This document shows positions 1-6,794 of a DNA stretch of 64,000 nt, piece by piece. How positions within the stretch are numbered: the first letter of the stretch is position 1; each line of letters begins with the position of its first letter. The position numbers and the translations under genes were made by a program. The DNA comes from Tamilnaduibacter salinus (GTDB lineage Bacteria > Pseudomonadota > Gammaproteobacteria > Pseudomonadales > Oleiphilaceae): NCBI RefSeq assembly GCF_003096655.1, contig NZ_QEKQ01000006.1:186001-250000 (forward strand), read 5' to 3'. The notes beneath the pieces were generated by a model, which was not told the origin of the DNA, made no database searches, and saw only the letters and a list, made by a program, of their open reading frames with translations.

Positions 1-351
1 GGATGGAGCCGGTGTCGCACTCTCTTTCGGTTCGTCAGACTTACTGTCGGAAGAGACGGTATCGCCGGCTTCAGCCTTGTCCTCGCTGGCACGGTCGTCA
101 GCGCCGCCAGACTCACCCGCCTCCATCGTGCCGACCACATCCCCTTCCTTGAGTTTGTCGCCGACCTTGACGGTCAGCGACTGGATGGTGCCGCTCGCCG
201 GGGCGGGCAGCTCCACCGATGCCTTGTCCGATTCCACGGTGAGAATCGGGTCCTCTTCCTCAACCTGGTCGCCCTCGCTGACGGTGATCTCGATGATTTC
301 CACCTCGTCCGCACCGCCAAGATCGGGCACTTTAATGTCCTGTGTGCTCAT
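1..351 (-). CDS. aceF: Pyruvate dehydrogenase E2 (dihydrolipoamide acetyltransferase), N-terminal part
   Basis: Only the first 117 codons lie in the window; the gene runs off the left edge. The product begins MSTQDIKVPDLGGADEVEI and carries one lipoyl domain with the lipoylation motif ESDKAS (Lys near residue 44). An acidic, Ala/Glu-rich linker follows, as between E2 lipoyl domains. E2 passes acetyl groups from E1 to CoA in the pyruvate dehydrogenase complex of the cytoplasm. It lies 10 bases after aceE on the same strand and must be co-transcribed with it. The number of lipoyl domains cannot be judged from this fragment. Confidence 0.93.
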   Translation of the reverse strand, partial: MSTQDIKVPDLGGADEVEIIEITVSEGDQVEEEDPILTVESDKASVELPAPASGTIQSLTVKVGDKLKEGDVVGTMEAGESGGADDRASEDKAEAGDTVSSDSKSDEPKESATPAPS

Positions 352-361
352 GACGGTCTCC

Positions 362-3022
362 TTAATTCCGGACGGGGTTGGGTTTGTTGCGATCAATCCC
401 GTACTGGCGCATGGCCTCCAGAACCTGCTTCTGTTCGATGTCGCCCTCCTCGGCCAGCGCATGCAGCGCCGCCACAACGACGTAGTATCGATCCACCTCG
501 AAGAAGTGTCTCAGGCGCTCGCGGGTGTCACTGCGCCCGAAGCCGTCCGTACCCAGCACCTCAAAGCGTCCCGGCACCCAGGCACGGACCTGGTCGGCGA
601 ACAGCTTCATGTAATCGGTCGACGCGACGATCGGCCCCTCCTGCTTCTCCAGACACTGGGTCAGCCACGATTTGCGCGGCTTGTCGTCCGGATGCAGGCG
701 GTTCCAGCGATCGACATGCTGACCGTCCCGGGCCAACTCGTTGAAGCTGGTCACGCTCCAGATATCGCTGGCGACGCCAAAGTCGTCCTTCAGCAACTGA
801 GCGGCCGCCCGCACCTCGTTGAGGATGGCGCCGGAGCCCAGAAGCTGGGTCCGGGGCGTTTTCTTGCGACCCTTGGTTTCCACGGACTCGAGCTTGTACA
901 TGCCTTTGATGATGCCGTCCTCGACACCCTCGGGCATGGCCGGCTGCTCGTAGTTCTCGTTCATGATGGTGATGTAGTAGAAGACGTTCTCGTTGCGCTC
1001 GTACATCTGCTTCATGCCTTCATGCACGATCACCGCCAGCTCGTAGCCATAGGTCGGGTCGTAGGCCACACAGGTCGGGATGGTCTGCGCCAGCACATGG
1101 CTGTGACCGTCCTGGTGCTGAAGGCCTTCGCCGTTGAGCGTGGTCCGCCCGGACGTGCCGCCGATCAGGAAACCTCGCGCCTGAATGTCGCCGGAGGCCC
1201 AGGCCAGATCGCCGACCCGCTGGAAACCGAACATGGAGTAGAAGCAGTAGAACGGGATCAGCGGGAAGTTGTTGGTGCTGTAGGAGGTCGCACAGGCCAT
1301 CCAGGCCGCCATCGAGCCATCCTCGGTAATGCCTTCCTCAAGGATCTGCCCTTTCTCGCTTTCCCGGTAGTACATGATCTGGTCACGGTCTTCCGGCACG
1401 TACTTCTGGCCTTCGGACGTGTAGATCCCGAGCTGACGGAACATGCCCTCCATGCCGAAAGTCCGGGCCTCATCAGGCACGATCGGCACCACCCGCTTAC
1501 CGACCCGTTTGTCCTTGGTCAGCGATGTGAGCAGGCGCACGAACGCCATCGTCGTCGAGATTTCCCGACCATCGGAGCCCTGCAACAGGTTCTTGAAGAC
1601 GTCGAGCTTGGGAATCTCCAGCGGCTGACTGTCGGTCCGGCGCTTGGGATAGAAACCACCCAGCTCCTGACGCCGTTTCTTCATGTACACCATTTCCGGG
1701 CTGTCGGGCGCCGGCCGGTAGTACGGCACGTCCTTGAGCTCATCATCCCCGAGCGGCACGGCGAACCGGTCCCGGAAGCGCTTGAGCTGCTCGATGTCGA
1801 GCTTCTTCAGCGAATGCGCCGTGTTCTGCGCCTCACCGGCATCGCCGAAGCCATAGCCCTTGATGGTGTGGGCGAGGATCACGGTCGGCTGACCGGTCTG
1901 GTTCACCGCCTGGTGGTAGGCCGCATAGACCTTGTACGGATCATGGCCGCCCCGGTTGAGCCGGTTGATGTCGTCGTCCGACATGTTCTCGACCATGCGG
2001 GCGGTTTCCGGGTACTTCCCGAAGAAGTGCTTGCGGGTGTAGGCCCCGCCATTGCTCTTGTAGTTCTGCAGATCGCCATCACAGCTCTCGTCCATGGCGC
2101 GCTGCATGACGCCCTCCGAGTCCTGCTCGAACAGCGGATCCCACATGCGGCCCCAGACCACCTTGAGCACGTTCCAGTTCGCACCCCGGAAGACCCCTTC
2201 CAGCTCCTGGATGATCTTGCTGTTGCCCCGCACGGGCCCGTCCAGCCGTTGCAGGTTGCAGTTGATAACGAAGATCAGATTATCGAGCTTCTCACGCCCG
2301 GCCATGGAAATGGCACCCAGCGTCTCCGGCTCGTCGCATTCGCCATCGCCCACGAAGCACCAGACCTTGCGGTCGCTCATGTCAATCATTTCACGACTGT
2401 GCAGGTACTTCATGACGTGGGCCTGGTAGATTGCCTGGATCGGGCCCAGCCCCATGGACACCGTCGGAAACTGCCAGTAGTCGGGCATCAGCCAGGGGTG
2501 CGGATAGGAGGAGAGGCCGTTGCCACCGACTTCCTCGCGGTACTTGTCGAGGTGCTCTTCATCGAAGCGCCCTTCCAGGTAAGAGCGGGCGTAGATTCCG
2601 GGCGCGGAATGGCCCTGAAAGTAGACCAGATCCGACTCGCGCTTGTCGTCACCCGCGTGGAAGAAATAGTTGAAGCCCACGTCATACAGTGTCGCGGCGG
2701 ACGAGAAGCTGGACACATGACCGCCCAGATCGCCCGGGCGCTGATTGGCACGCAGCACCATGGCCATGGCATTCCAACGGATCAGCGAGCGAATGCGTCG
2801 CTCCATGAACAGGTCCCCCGGCATGCGGGCTTCCTTGGTCGCTGGAATCGAGTTACGGAATGGGGTGGTGATGGAATAGGGGAGTTGGGTGCCGTCTCGG
2901 CTGGCGCGCTCGGACAGGCGCTCCATGATGTACTTGGCGCGGTCGATGCCTTCGTATTCAATCAGTGAGTCGAGGGCGTCGAGCCACTCCCGGGTTTCGA
3001 TCGGATCGTCGTCCTGCTTCAT
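362..3022 (-). CDS. aceE: Pyruvate dehydrogenase E1 component, homodimeric type
   Basis: 886 codons, nearly identical in length to E. coli AceE (887 aa). The product matches the homodimeric E1 family throughout. It includes the thiamine diphosphate motif region (GDGECDEPE) and the conserved ELEGVFRGANWNV and GGTSGRTTLNGEGLQHQDGH stretches. It decarboxylates pyruvate and acetylates the E2 lipoyl group. The reading frame is open further upstream, but the start MKQDDDPIETREW at 3020-3022 is preceded by AGGAGG at good spacing, and the upstream extension looks non-coding. First gene of an aceE-aceF operon. No PdhR-type operator was recognised upstream. Confidence 0.97.
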   Translation of the reverse strand: MKQDDDPIETREWLDALDSLIEYEGIDRAKYIMERLSERASRDGTQLPYSITTPFRNSIPATKEARMPGDLFMERRIRSLIRWNAMAMVLRANQRPGDLGGHVSSFSSAATLYDVGFNYFFHAGDDKRESDLVYFQGHSAPGIYARSYLEGRFDEEHLDKYREEVGGNGLSSYPHPWLMPDYWQFPTVSMGLGPIQAIYQAHVMKYLHSREMIDMSDRKVWCFVGDGECDEPETLGAISMAGREKLDNLIFVINCNLQRLDGPVRGNSKIIQELEGVFRGANWNVLKVVWGRMWDPLFEQDSEGVMQRAMDESCDGDLQNYKSNGGAYTRKHFFGKYPETARMVENMSDDDINRLNRGGHDPYKVYAAYHQAVNQTGQPTVILAHTIKGYGFGDAGEAQNTAHSLKKLDIEQLKRFRDRFAVPLGDDELKDVPYYRPAPDSPEMVYMKKRRQELGGFYPKRRTDSQPLEIPKLDVFKNLLQGSDGREISTTMAFVRLLTSLTKDKRVGKRVVPIVPDEARTFGMEGMFRQLGIYTSEGQKYVPEDRDQIMYYRESEKGQILEEGITEDGSMAAWMACATSYSTNNFPLIPFYCFYSMFGFQRVGDLAWASGDIQARGFLIGGTSGRTTLNGEGLQHQDGHSHVLAQTIPTCVAYDPTYGYELAVIVHEGMKQMYERNENVFYYITIMNENYEQPAMPEGVEDGIIKGMYKLESVETKGRKKTPRTQLLGSGAILNEVRAAAQLLKDDFGVASDIWSVTSFNELARDGQHVDRWNRLHPDDKPRKSWLTQCLEKQEGPIVASTDYMKLFADQVRAWVPGRFEVLGTDGFGRSDTRERLRHFFEVDRYYVVVAALHALAEEGDIEQKQVLEAMRQYGIDRNKPNPVRN

Positions 3023-3604
3023 CCAATCCTCCTGAGGGTTATCTTGTATCCCACCCGGAGTCGGAACGGCGGGTGGGCCCTGGCAATGGCCTGGGGACGT
3101 CCCGCTGGTGCGGAGCCATGGGAGGCGGCCGGCGGCGTTGCCGGTGCTCATCGACGGGTACCTGCGGGTCGGAATGACCTCCGAAAGCCGGCTTCCGGTG
3201 GACGTCAACTCTGTTCTGCTCTGGGTAAGCATAGAACAGGATCGGTCATTTGTTGGCAGAATCCTCTTTTCAAATGACAGGGGCAAGACATTTGCGACCA
3301 ATGTCTGACGAGTACAGAACCGTCTCCCCTGTCGCGCTTGACTGATCGACGCCTTCGCCGCGGAAACCCTCTCGGCCAACCACTATTTTGAAACGCGAAA
3401 TTTAAAACATCGCTAAAACCCCCGCCAGTAAACGCACGTTCCACTGCAACCCCGGCTCATCCCGGCCAATTTCTTTAGACCTGAAAATAGTTGCTCCATC
3501 AGTTATACTCCGCCGTCCACAAATTCTGGCGGGGCCTCACTCCCACGTCACAACAACACGTGAGCGCCCCGGAGAGAGACACAACGATTTCAGGAGGAAG
3601 GCCC
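3023..3604. other. Intergenic region between divergent aceE and kamA
   Basis: 582 bases between two divergent genes. It should hold both promoters. A candidate kamA promoter is listed separately. I could not identify a convincing aceE promoter or any operator. The open frames here are short and have no family resemblance. Confidence 0.5.
3481..3509 (+). promoter_or_regulatory. Candidate sigma-70 promoter of the KamA-family gene
   Basis: CTGAAA (3481-3486), a 17-base spacer and TATACT (3504-3509). The -10 box is good and the -35 box weak (4 of 6). Predicted transcription would start about 90 bases before the gene start at 3605. Pattern inference only. Confidence 0.35.
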
Positions 3605-4969
3605 ATGAACTCGGTCGTCCAGTTTCCCAATCGCATTCCCACGGTGGAATTCGAGGAACGCCGTTTCCAGGTCTACACCGCCAAGCACCTCGATAAGATC
3701 GACGTCATTCAGCAGCTGCCGGAAGACACGCTGTTCGAAATGAAGGTCGTCTCCAGCGTACTGCCGTTCCGCGTCAACGAGTACGTGATCAACGAGCTGA
3801 TCAACTGGGACAACATCCCCAACGACCCGATTTACCAACTGGTCTTCCCCCAGCGCGACATGCTCAGACCCGAGCACTACGACCGCATGGCTGAGACCAT
3901 CCGGGAAGGCGCCGACAAGCAGACCATCAACGCCGTCGCCAAGGAGATCCGCGAGGAACTGAACCCGCATCCGGCCGGGCAGATGCAGATGAACATGCCG
4001 GAGCTGGACGGCGAGGTGCTGGACGGCGTGCAGCACAAGTACCGGGAGACGGTGCTGTTCTTCCCCTCACAGGGGCAGACCTGTCACAGCTACTGCACCT
4101 TCTGTTTCCGGTGGGCGCAGTTCGTCGGCGACAAGGACCTGAAGATGGCCAGCACCGATGCGGAGAAGCTTCACGGCTATCTCCAGCAGCACACGGAAAT
4201 CTCCGACCTGCTGCTGACCGGTGGGGACCCGATGGTCATGAAGACCAAGCACCTGGTGCAGTACCTTGAACCGCTGCTGGAGCCGGAGTTCGACCACATC
4301 CGCACGATCCGGATCGGCACCAAGGCGCTGACGTTCTGGCCGTACCGGTTTGTCACCGACAAGGATGCAGACGAGCTGATCGAGCTGTTCGCCCGGCTGG
4401 TGGAGAAAGGCAAGCACGTGGCCATCATGGCTCACTACAACCACTGGCAGGAAATCACCACCGAGATCGCCGAGGAAGCCATCCGTCGCATCCGCTTCAC
4501 CGGCGCCGAGATCCGCGCCCAGGGGCCGATCATCAAGCACGTCAACGACGATGCCGATGCGTGGGCAAGGATGTGGCAGAAACAGGTGGAGCTGGGCATC
4601 ATCCCCTACTACATGTTCGTCGAGCGCGACACCGGCGCGAAGAACCATTTCGAACTGCCGCTGGCCCGTGCTTACGACATTTACCGGGATGCGATCAAGC
4701 AGGTGTCCGGCCTCGCCCGCACCGCCCGCGGGCCGAGCATGAGCGCCGGCCCCGGCAAGGTCGAAATCCAGGGCATCACCGAGATCAAGGGCGAGAAAGT
4801 GTTCGTCCTGCGCTTCCTGCAGGGCCGCAACCCGGACTGGGTCCAGCGTCCCTTCTTCGCCAAATACAGCGATACCGCCACCTGGCTCCACGAACTGGAA
4901 CCGGCCCTTGGCGAAGAAAAGTTCTTCTTTGAGGATGAGTACGAGCAGATGCGCCGGGGCAACGGCTGA
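3605..4969 (+). CDS. KamA-family radical SAM aminomutase, substrate uncertain
   Basis: 454 aa, somewhat longer than clostridial lysine 2,3-aminomutase (about 416 aa). The radical SAM cluster motif is CHSYCTFC (Cys160, Cys164, Cys167), and a Gly-rich motif SAGPGK (Lys385) fits the PLP-binding lysine of the family. It should use SAM, a 4Fe-4S cluster and PLP to move an amino group between alpha and beta carbons. An Asp after PYYMFVER (Asp342) lies where lysine aminomutases have a substrate-binding Asp. The second such Asp, seven residues before the PLP lysine, is Ser here, and the C-terminus has no cysteines for the usual zinc site. No beta-lysine acetyltransferase (ablB) is adjacent. Start chosen at 3605 because AGGAGG precedes it; the frame stays open upstream. 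Monocistronic, ended by a strong terminator. Confidence 0.82.
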   Translation: MNSVVQFPNRIPTVEFEERRFQVYTAKHLDKIDVIQQLPEDTLFEMKVVSSVLPFRVNEYVINELINWDNIPNDPIYQLVFPQRDMLRPEHYDRMAETIREGADKQTINAVAKEIREELNPHPAGQMQMNMPELDGEVLDGVQHKYRETVLFFPSQGQTCHSYCTFCFRWAQFVGDKDLKMASTDAEKLHGYLQQHTEISDLLLTGGDPMVMKTKHLVQYLEPLLEPEFDHIRTIRIGTKALTFWPYRFVTDKDADELIELFARLVEKGKHVAIMAHYNHWQEITTEIAEEAIRRIRFTGAEIRAQGPIIKHVNDDADAWARMWQKQVELGIIPYYMFVERDTGAKNHFELPLARAYDIYRDAIKQVSGLARTARGPSMSAGPGKVEIQGITEIKGEKVFVLRFLQGRNPDWVQRPFFAKYSDTATWLHELEPALGEEKFFFEDEYEQMRRGNG

Positions 4970-4992
4970 TCAAGACGATTCGTCCGAAAGAC

Positions 4993-5020
4993 AAGGGCAG
5001 CCCGCGGGCTGCCCTTTTTT
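4993..5020 (+). terminator. Intrinsic terminator after the KamA-family gene
   Basis: AGGGCAGCCCGCGGGCTGCCCT forms a long GC-rich stem followed by a run of T, starting about 25 bases after the stop codon. Confidence 0.9.
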
Positions 5021-5087
5021 GTTGCTCATCACAAACCGGCGTGAAAACGCAAAGGGAGCGCCAAGCTGTCTTGTTAAATGGTACTGA

Positions 5088-5227
5088 ACCTGTAGCCGAT
5101 GTCTCCGACTTCGGAGCAGGCCGTCAGGCCTGCCAGATTGGCAGGACTGCCCCCACCCCACAGGAGTTTGCTTGCAACCCCGGTCGTCCTGCGGACGACT
5201 CCGAAGTCGGAGACATCGGCTACAGGT
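5088..5227. repeat. REPIN-like element: two inverted REP-type hairpins
   Basis: The arms 5088-5115 and 5200-5227 are perfect 28-base inverted repeats beginning ACCTGTAGCCGATG. Each arm contains its own palindrome CTCCGA-(2)-TCGGAG preceded by GTAG, the tetranucleotide typical of RAYT-associated REP sequences. The 84 bases between the arms hold further hairpins: GCAGGCC-GTCA-GGCCTGC at 5116-5133 and GTCGTCC-TGC-GGACGAC at 5183-5199. The whole can fold into a branched cruciform. It lies in the gap between two convergent genes, as REPINs usually do. No RAYT transposase is in the window, so mobilisation would be in trans. Confidence 0.8.
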
Positions 5228-5266
5228 CATGGTGTTCCGTTTTCACGCAAGTCTGCGACGAACTTT

Positions 5267-5587
5267 TTATCGCCGCTTTTTTGGGATGAATCCGGCCGGC
5301 TTGTCCTTCAGCCAGTCCACAAACGTGCGCAGCTCCTCCAGCTCCAGCAGCTTGTCGCGGGTGTTGTAGTAAAGCCCCAGTTCGCGCTCCGAGCAGATAC
5401 GATGAATCGCGTTGTGGCAGGGCCGGCAGACCCAGAGGGTGCGGGCGATGAGATCGTCGCGATCGAAGGCCTTCTGGAACCGCTTCTTACGGTGCAGGTG
5501 ACGGGGAATCAGGTGATGCCGAGTCAGGTCCGGCACCGGGCGTTGGCAGAGTTCGCAGTGGTCGGGTTTGGGCGGCAGTTTGGGCAT
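5267..5587 (-). CDS. HNH endonuclease family protein
   Basis: 106 aa. Cys11-x2-Cys14 and Cys54-x2-Cys57 form a likely zinc knuckle pair, and HHLIPRH (His24-His25) with CHNAIHR (His58, His62) gives the HNH nuclease core. The family is broad and includes restriction-like nucleases and many host proteins of unknown role, so no substrate is assigned. I chose the ATG at 5585-5587; a GTG at 5600-5602 would add five residues, but it lies inside the neighbouring repeat. No strong ribosome binding site is visible for either. The gene sits alone between a REPIN-like element and an inverted-repeat element. Confidence 0.8.
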   Translation of the reverse strand: MPKLPPKPDHCELCQRPVPDLTRHHLIPRHLHRKKRFQKAFDRDDLIARTLWVCRPCHNAIHRICSERELGLYYNTRDKLLELEELRTFVDWLKDKPAGFIPKKRR

Positions 5588-5596
5588 AGATGATTT

Positions 5597-5763
5597 GGCC
5601 ACGGAAAAACACAGAAAACACGGAAATGCCCTTCGGGCAGAATGAAAAAGGTTTGAAAGTTTTAAGGTTTGAAGGGCATGAGCCTCAGAATTCTGGCTCG
5701 CTTTAAAACGTTAAGACCTTAAAACCCTTCAGTTTTCCGTGTTTTGTGTGTCTTTCCGTGGCC
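5597..5763. repeat. Inverted-repeat element with GGCCACGGAA ends, copy 1
   Basis: The ends 5597-5626 and 5734-5763 are inverted repeats of about 30 bases with only two mismatches, starting GGCCACGGAAA and containing the unit ACACGGAA. The AT-rich middle has GCCC-TTC-GGGC (about 5628-5638). The element fills the whole space between the HNH gene and cnoX and contains no open frame. A shorter relative lies at 23023-23102. It resembles a small non-autonomous mobile repeat, though no target duplication is evident. Confidence 0.7.
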
Positions 5764-5772
5764 ACCAATCAG

Positions 5773-6636
5773 TCAGTGCATCAGGGTATACAGCTTCCGA
5801 CGATACGTACGGACATTGGGATCGGTGTTGCCGAGTTTTTCAAACAGCTCCACCAGCGTGGTTTTCGCCACCCCGTCCTCGTATTCCGGCGCCACCTGCA
5901 TCAGGCGGATCAGCAGTGCCATGGCATCACCATTCTCTTCGGCGAGGGTATGGTGAAGCGCTCGTTTGTGCAGCGCCTCCGCATCCTTCGGGTCGGCTTC
6001 CAGCCGACGATCCAGATCCGCCACAGGCGGTAGTTCGCCAGCTTGCCGCAGGAACTTGAGACGGGCTTCGAGCTGTTTGGCCTTGTGCTGCATGCGGTCT
6101 TCGGTCGCCAGGCTGTCGAGCACCTGCTGGGCGGTGTCCAGATCACCGAGTTCGGCCTTGAGCTGGGCCAGGTCGATCAGGACGTCGGTGTTGGACGGGT
6201 CCTGTTGATTCATCTCCGTCAGCACCGCCAGCGCGCCCTCCTTATCGCCCTGTTCCCAGAGCCGGTGCGCTTTGTCATACGGATCTTCCGCCGGCGCGGC
6301 CACGTGCTTCTCCAGCACCTTGCGAATCTCGCCTTCAGGCAACGCCCCGTTGAATCCGTCAACGGCCTGACCTTCCTTGACCAGAAGCACCGTCGGCAGG
6401 CTGCGCACGCCCAGATGCCCGGCCAGCTCCTGCTGCTGGTCCGCATTCACCCGCGCCAGCAGGAAGTTGCCGCGGTATTCCTCCGCCAGTTTCTCCAGCA
6501 TGGGCATCAGGGTCTTGCAGGGCTCACACCAGTCTGCCCAGACGTCCACCAGCACCGGTGTCTGCATGGACGCCTGCAGCACCTGCTCCTGGAAATTATC
6601 GATGGTGGCGTCAAAACTGTACGGCGATTCGTTCAT
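5773..6636 (-). CDS. cnoX: Thioredoxin-fold co-chaperone with TPR domain (CnoX/YbbN family)
   Basis: 287 aa, the usual length for YbbN/CnoX. Residues 1-110 form a thioredoxin domain with a complete active site WCEPC (Cys37, Cys40). The rest is TPR-like helices ending RTYRRKLYTLMH, a typical family C-terminus. In E. coli CnoX (chaperedoxin) protects substrates during oxidative stress and hands them to chaperones, but its site lacks the first Cys; this version keeps both. Start at 6634-6636 because GCAGGAG precedes it; the longer frame upstream overlaps the promoter. Transcribed from a sigma-32-type promoter, divergently from lon. Confidence 0.88.
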   Translation of the reverse strand: MNESPYSFDATIDNFQEQVLQASMQTPVLVDVWADWCEPCKTLMPMLEKLAEEYRGNFLLARVNADQQQELAGHLGVRSLPTVLLVKEGQAVDGFNGALPEGEIRKVLEKHVAAPAEDPYDKAHRLWEQGDKEGALAVLTEMNQQDPSNTDVLIDLAQLKAELGDLDTAQQVLDSLATEDRMQHKAKQLEARLKFLRQAGELPPVADLDRRLEADPKDAEALHKRALHHTLAEENGDAMALLIRLMQVAPEYEDGVAKTTLVELFEKLGNTDPNVRTYRRKLYTLMH

Positions 6637-6668
6637 GATCTGGCTCCTGCAAAATACGACTGGGGATG

Positions 6669-6696
6669 AGATGGCGTCTTTGCCCGGCATTTCAAG
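6669..6696 (-). promoter_or_regulatory. Sigma-32 (heat-shock) promoter of cnoX
   Basis: On the minus strand CTTGAAA (6690-6696), 13 bases, then CGCCATCT (6669-6676), which matches the heat-shock -10 consensus CCCCATnT in 6 of the 7 defined positions. The predicted start lies about 25 bases before the cnoX ATG. Its -35 box is one arm of a perfect 10-base inverted repeat shared with the lon promoter. Confidence 0.75.
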
Positions 6697-6712
6697 GTTC
6701 ACCCACCGCCAC

Positions 6713-6740
6713 CTTGAAATTCCACCCGCTGCCGTCAAAT
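6713..6740 (+). promoter_or_regulatory. Candidate sigma-32 promoter of lon
   Basis: CTTGAAA (6713-6719), 13 bases, then CGTCAAAT (6733-6740). The -35 is perfect; the -10 is weaker (CCCCATnT, about 5 of 8). Heat-shock control of lon is established in E. coli, which supports the reading. Confidence 0.55.
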
Positions 6741-6794
6741 CCATCAGAACACGTCACTGGTAATGGATCGATTGACCCGGACAGGACACAGCCC

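Noticed and set aside
77-2968. 963-codon plus-strand open frame opposite aceE
   Set aside because: It mirrors aceE codon bias on the other strand, has no recognisable domain and no ribosome binding site; aceE is certain.
3023-3490. N-terminal extension of aceE upstream of 3022
   Set aside because: The frame is open, but the translation has no similarity to E1 and the AGGAGG site fixes the start at 3020-3022.
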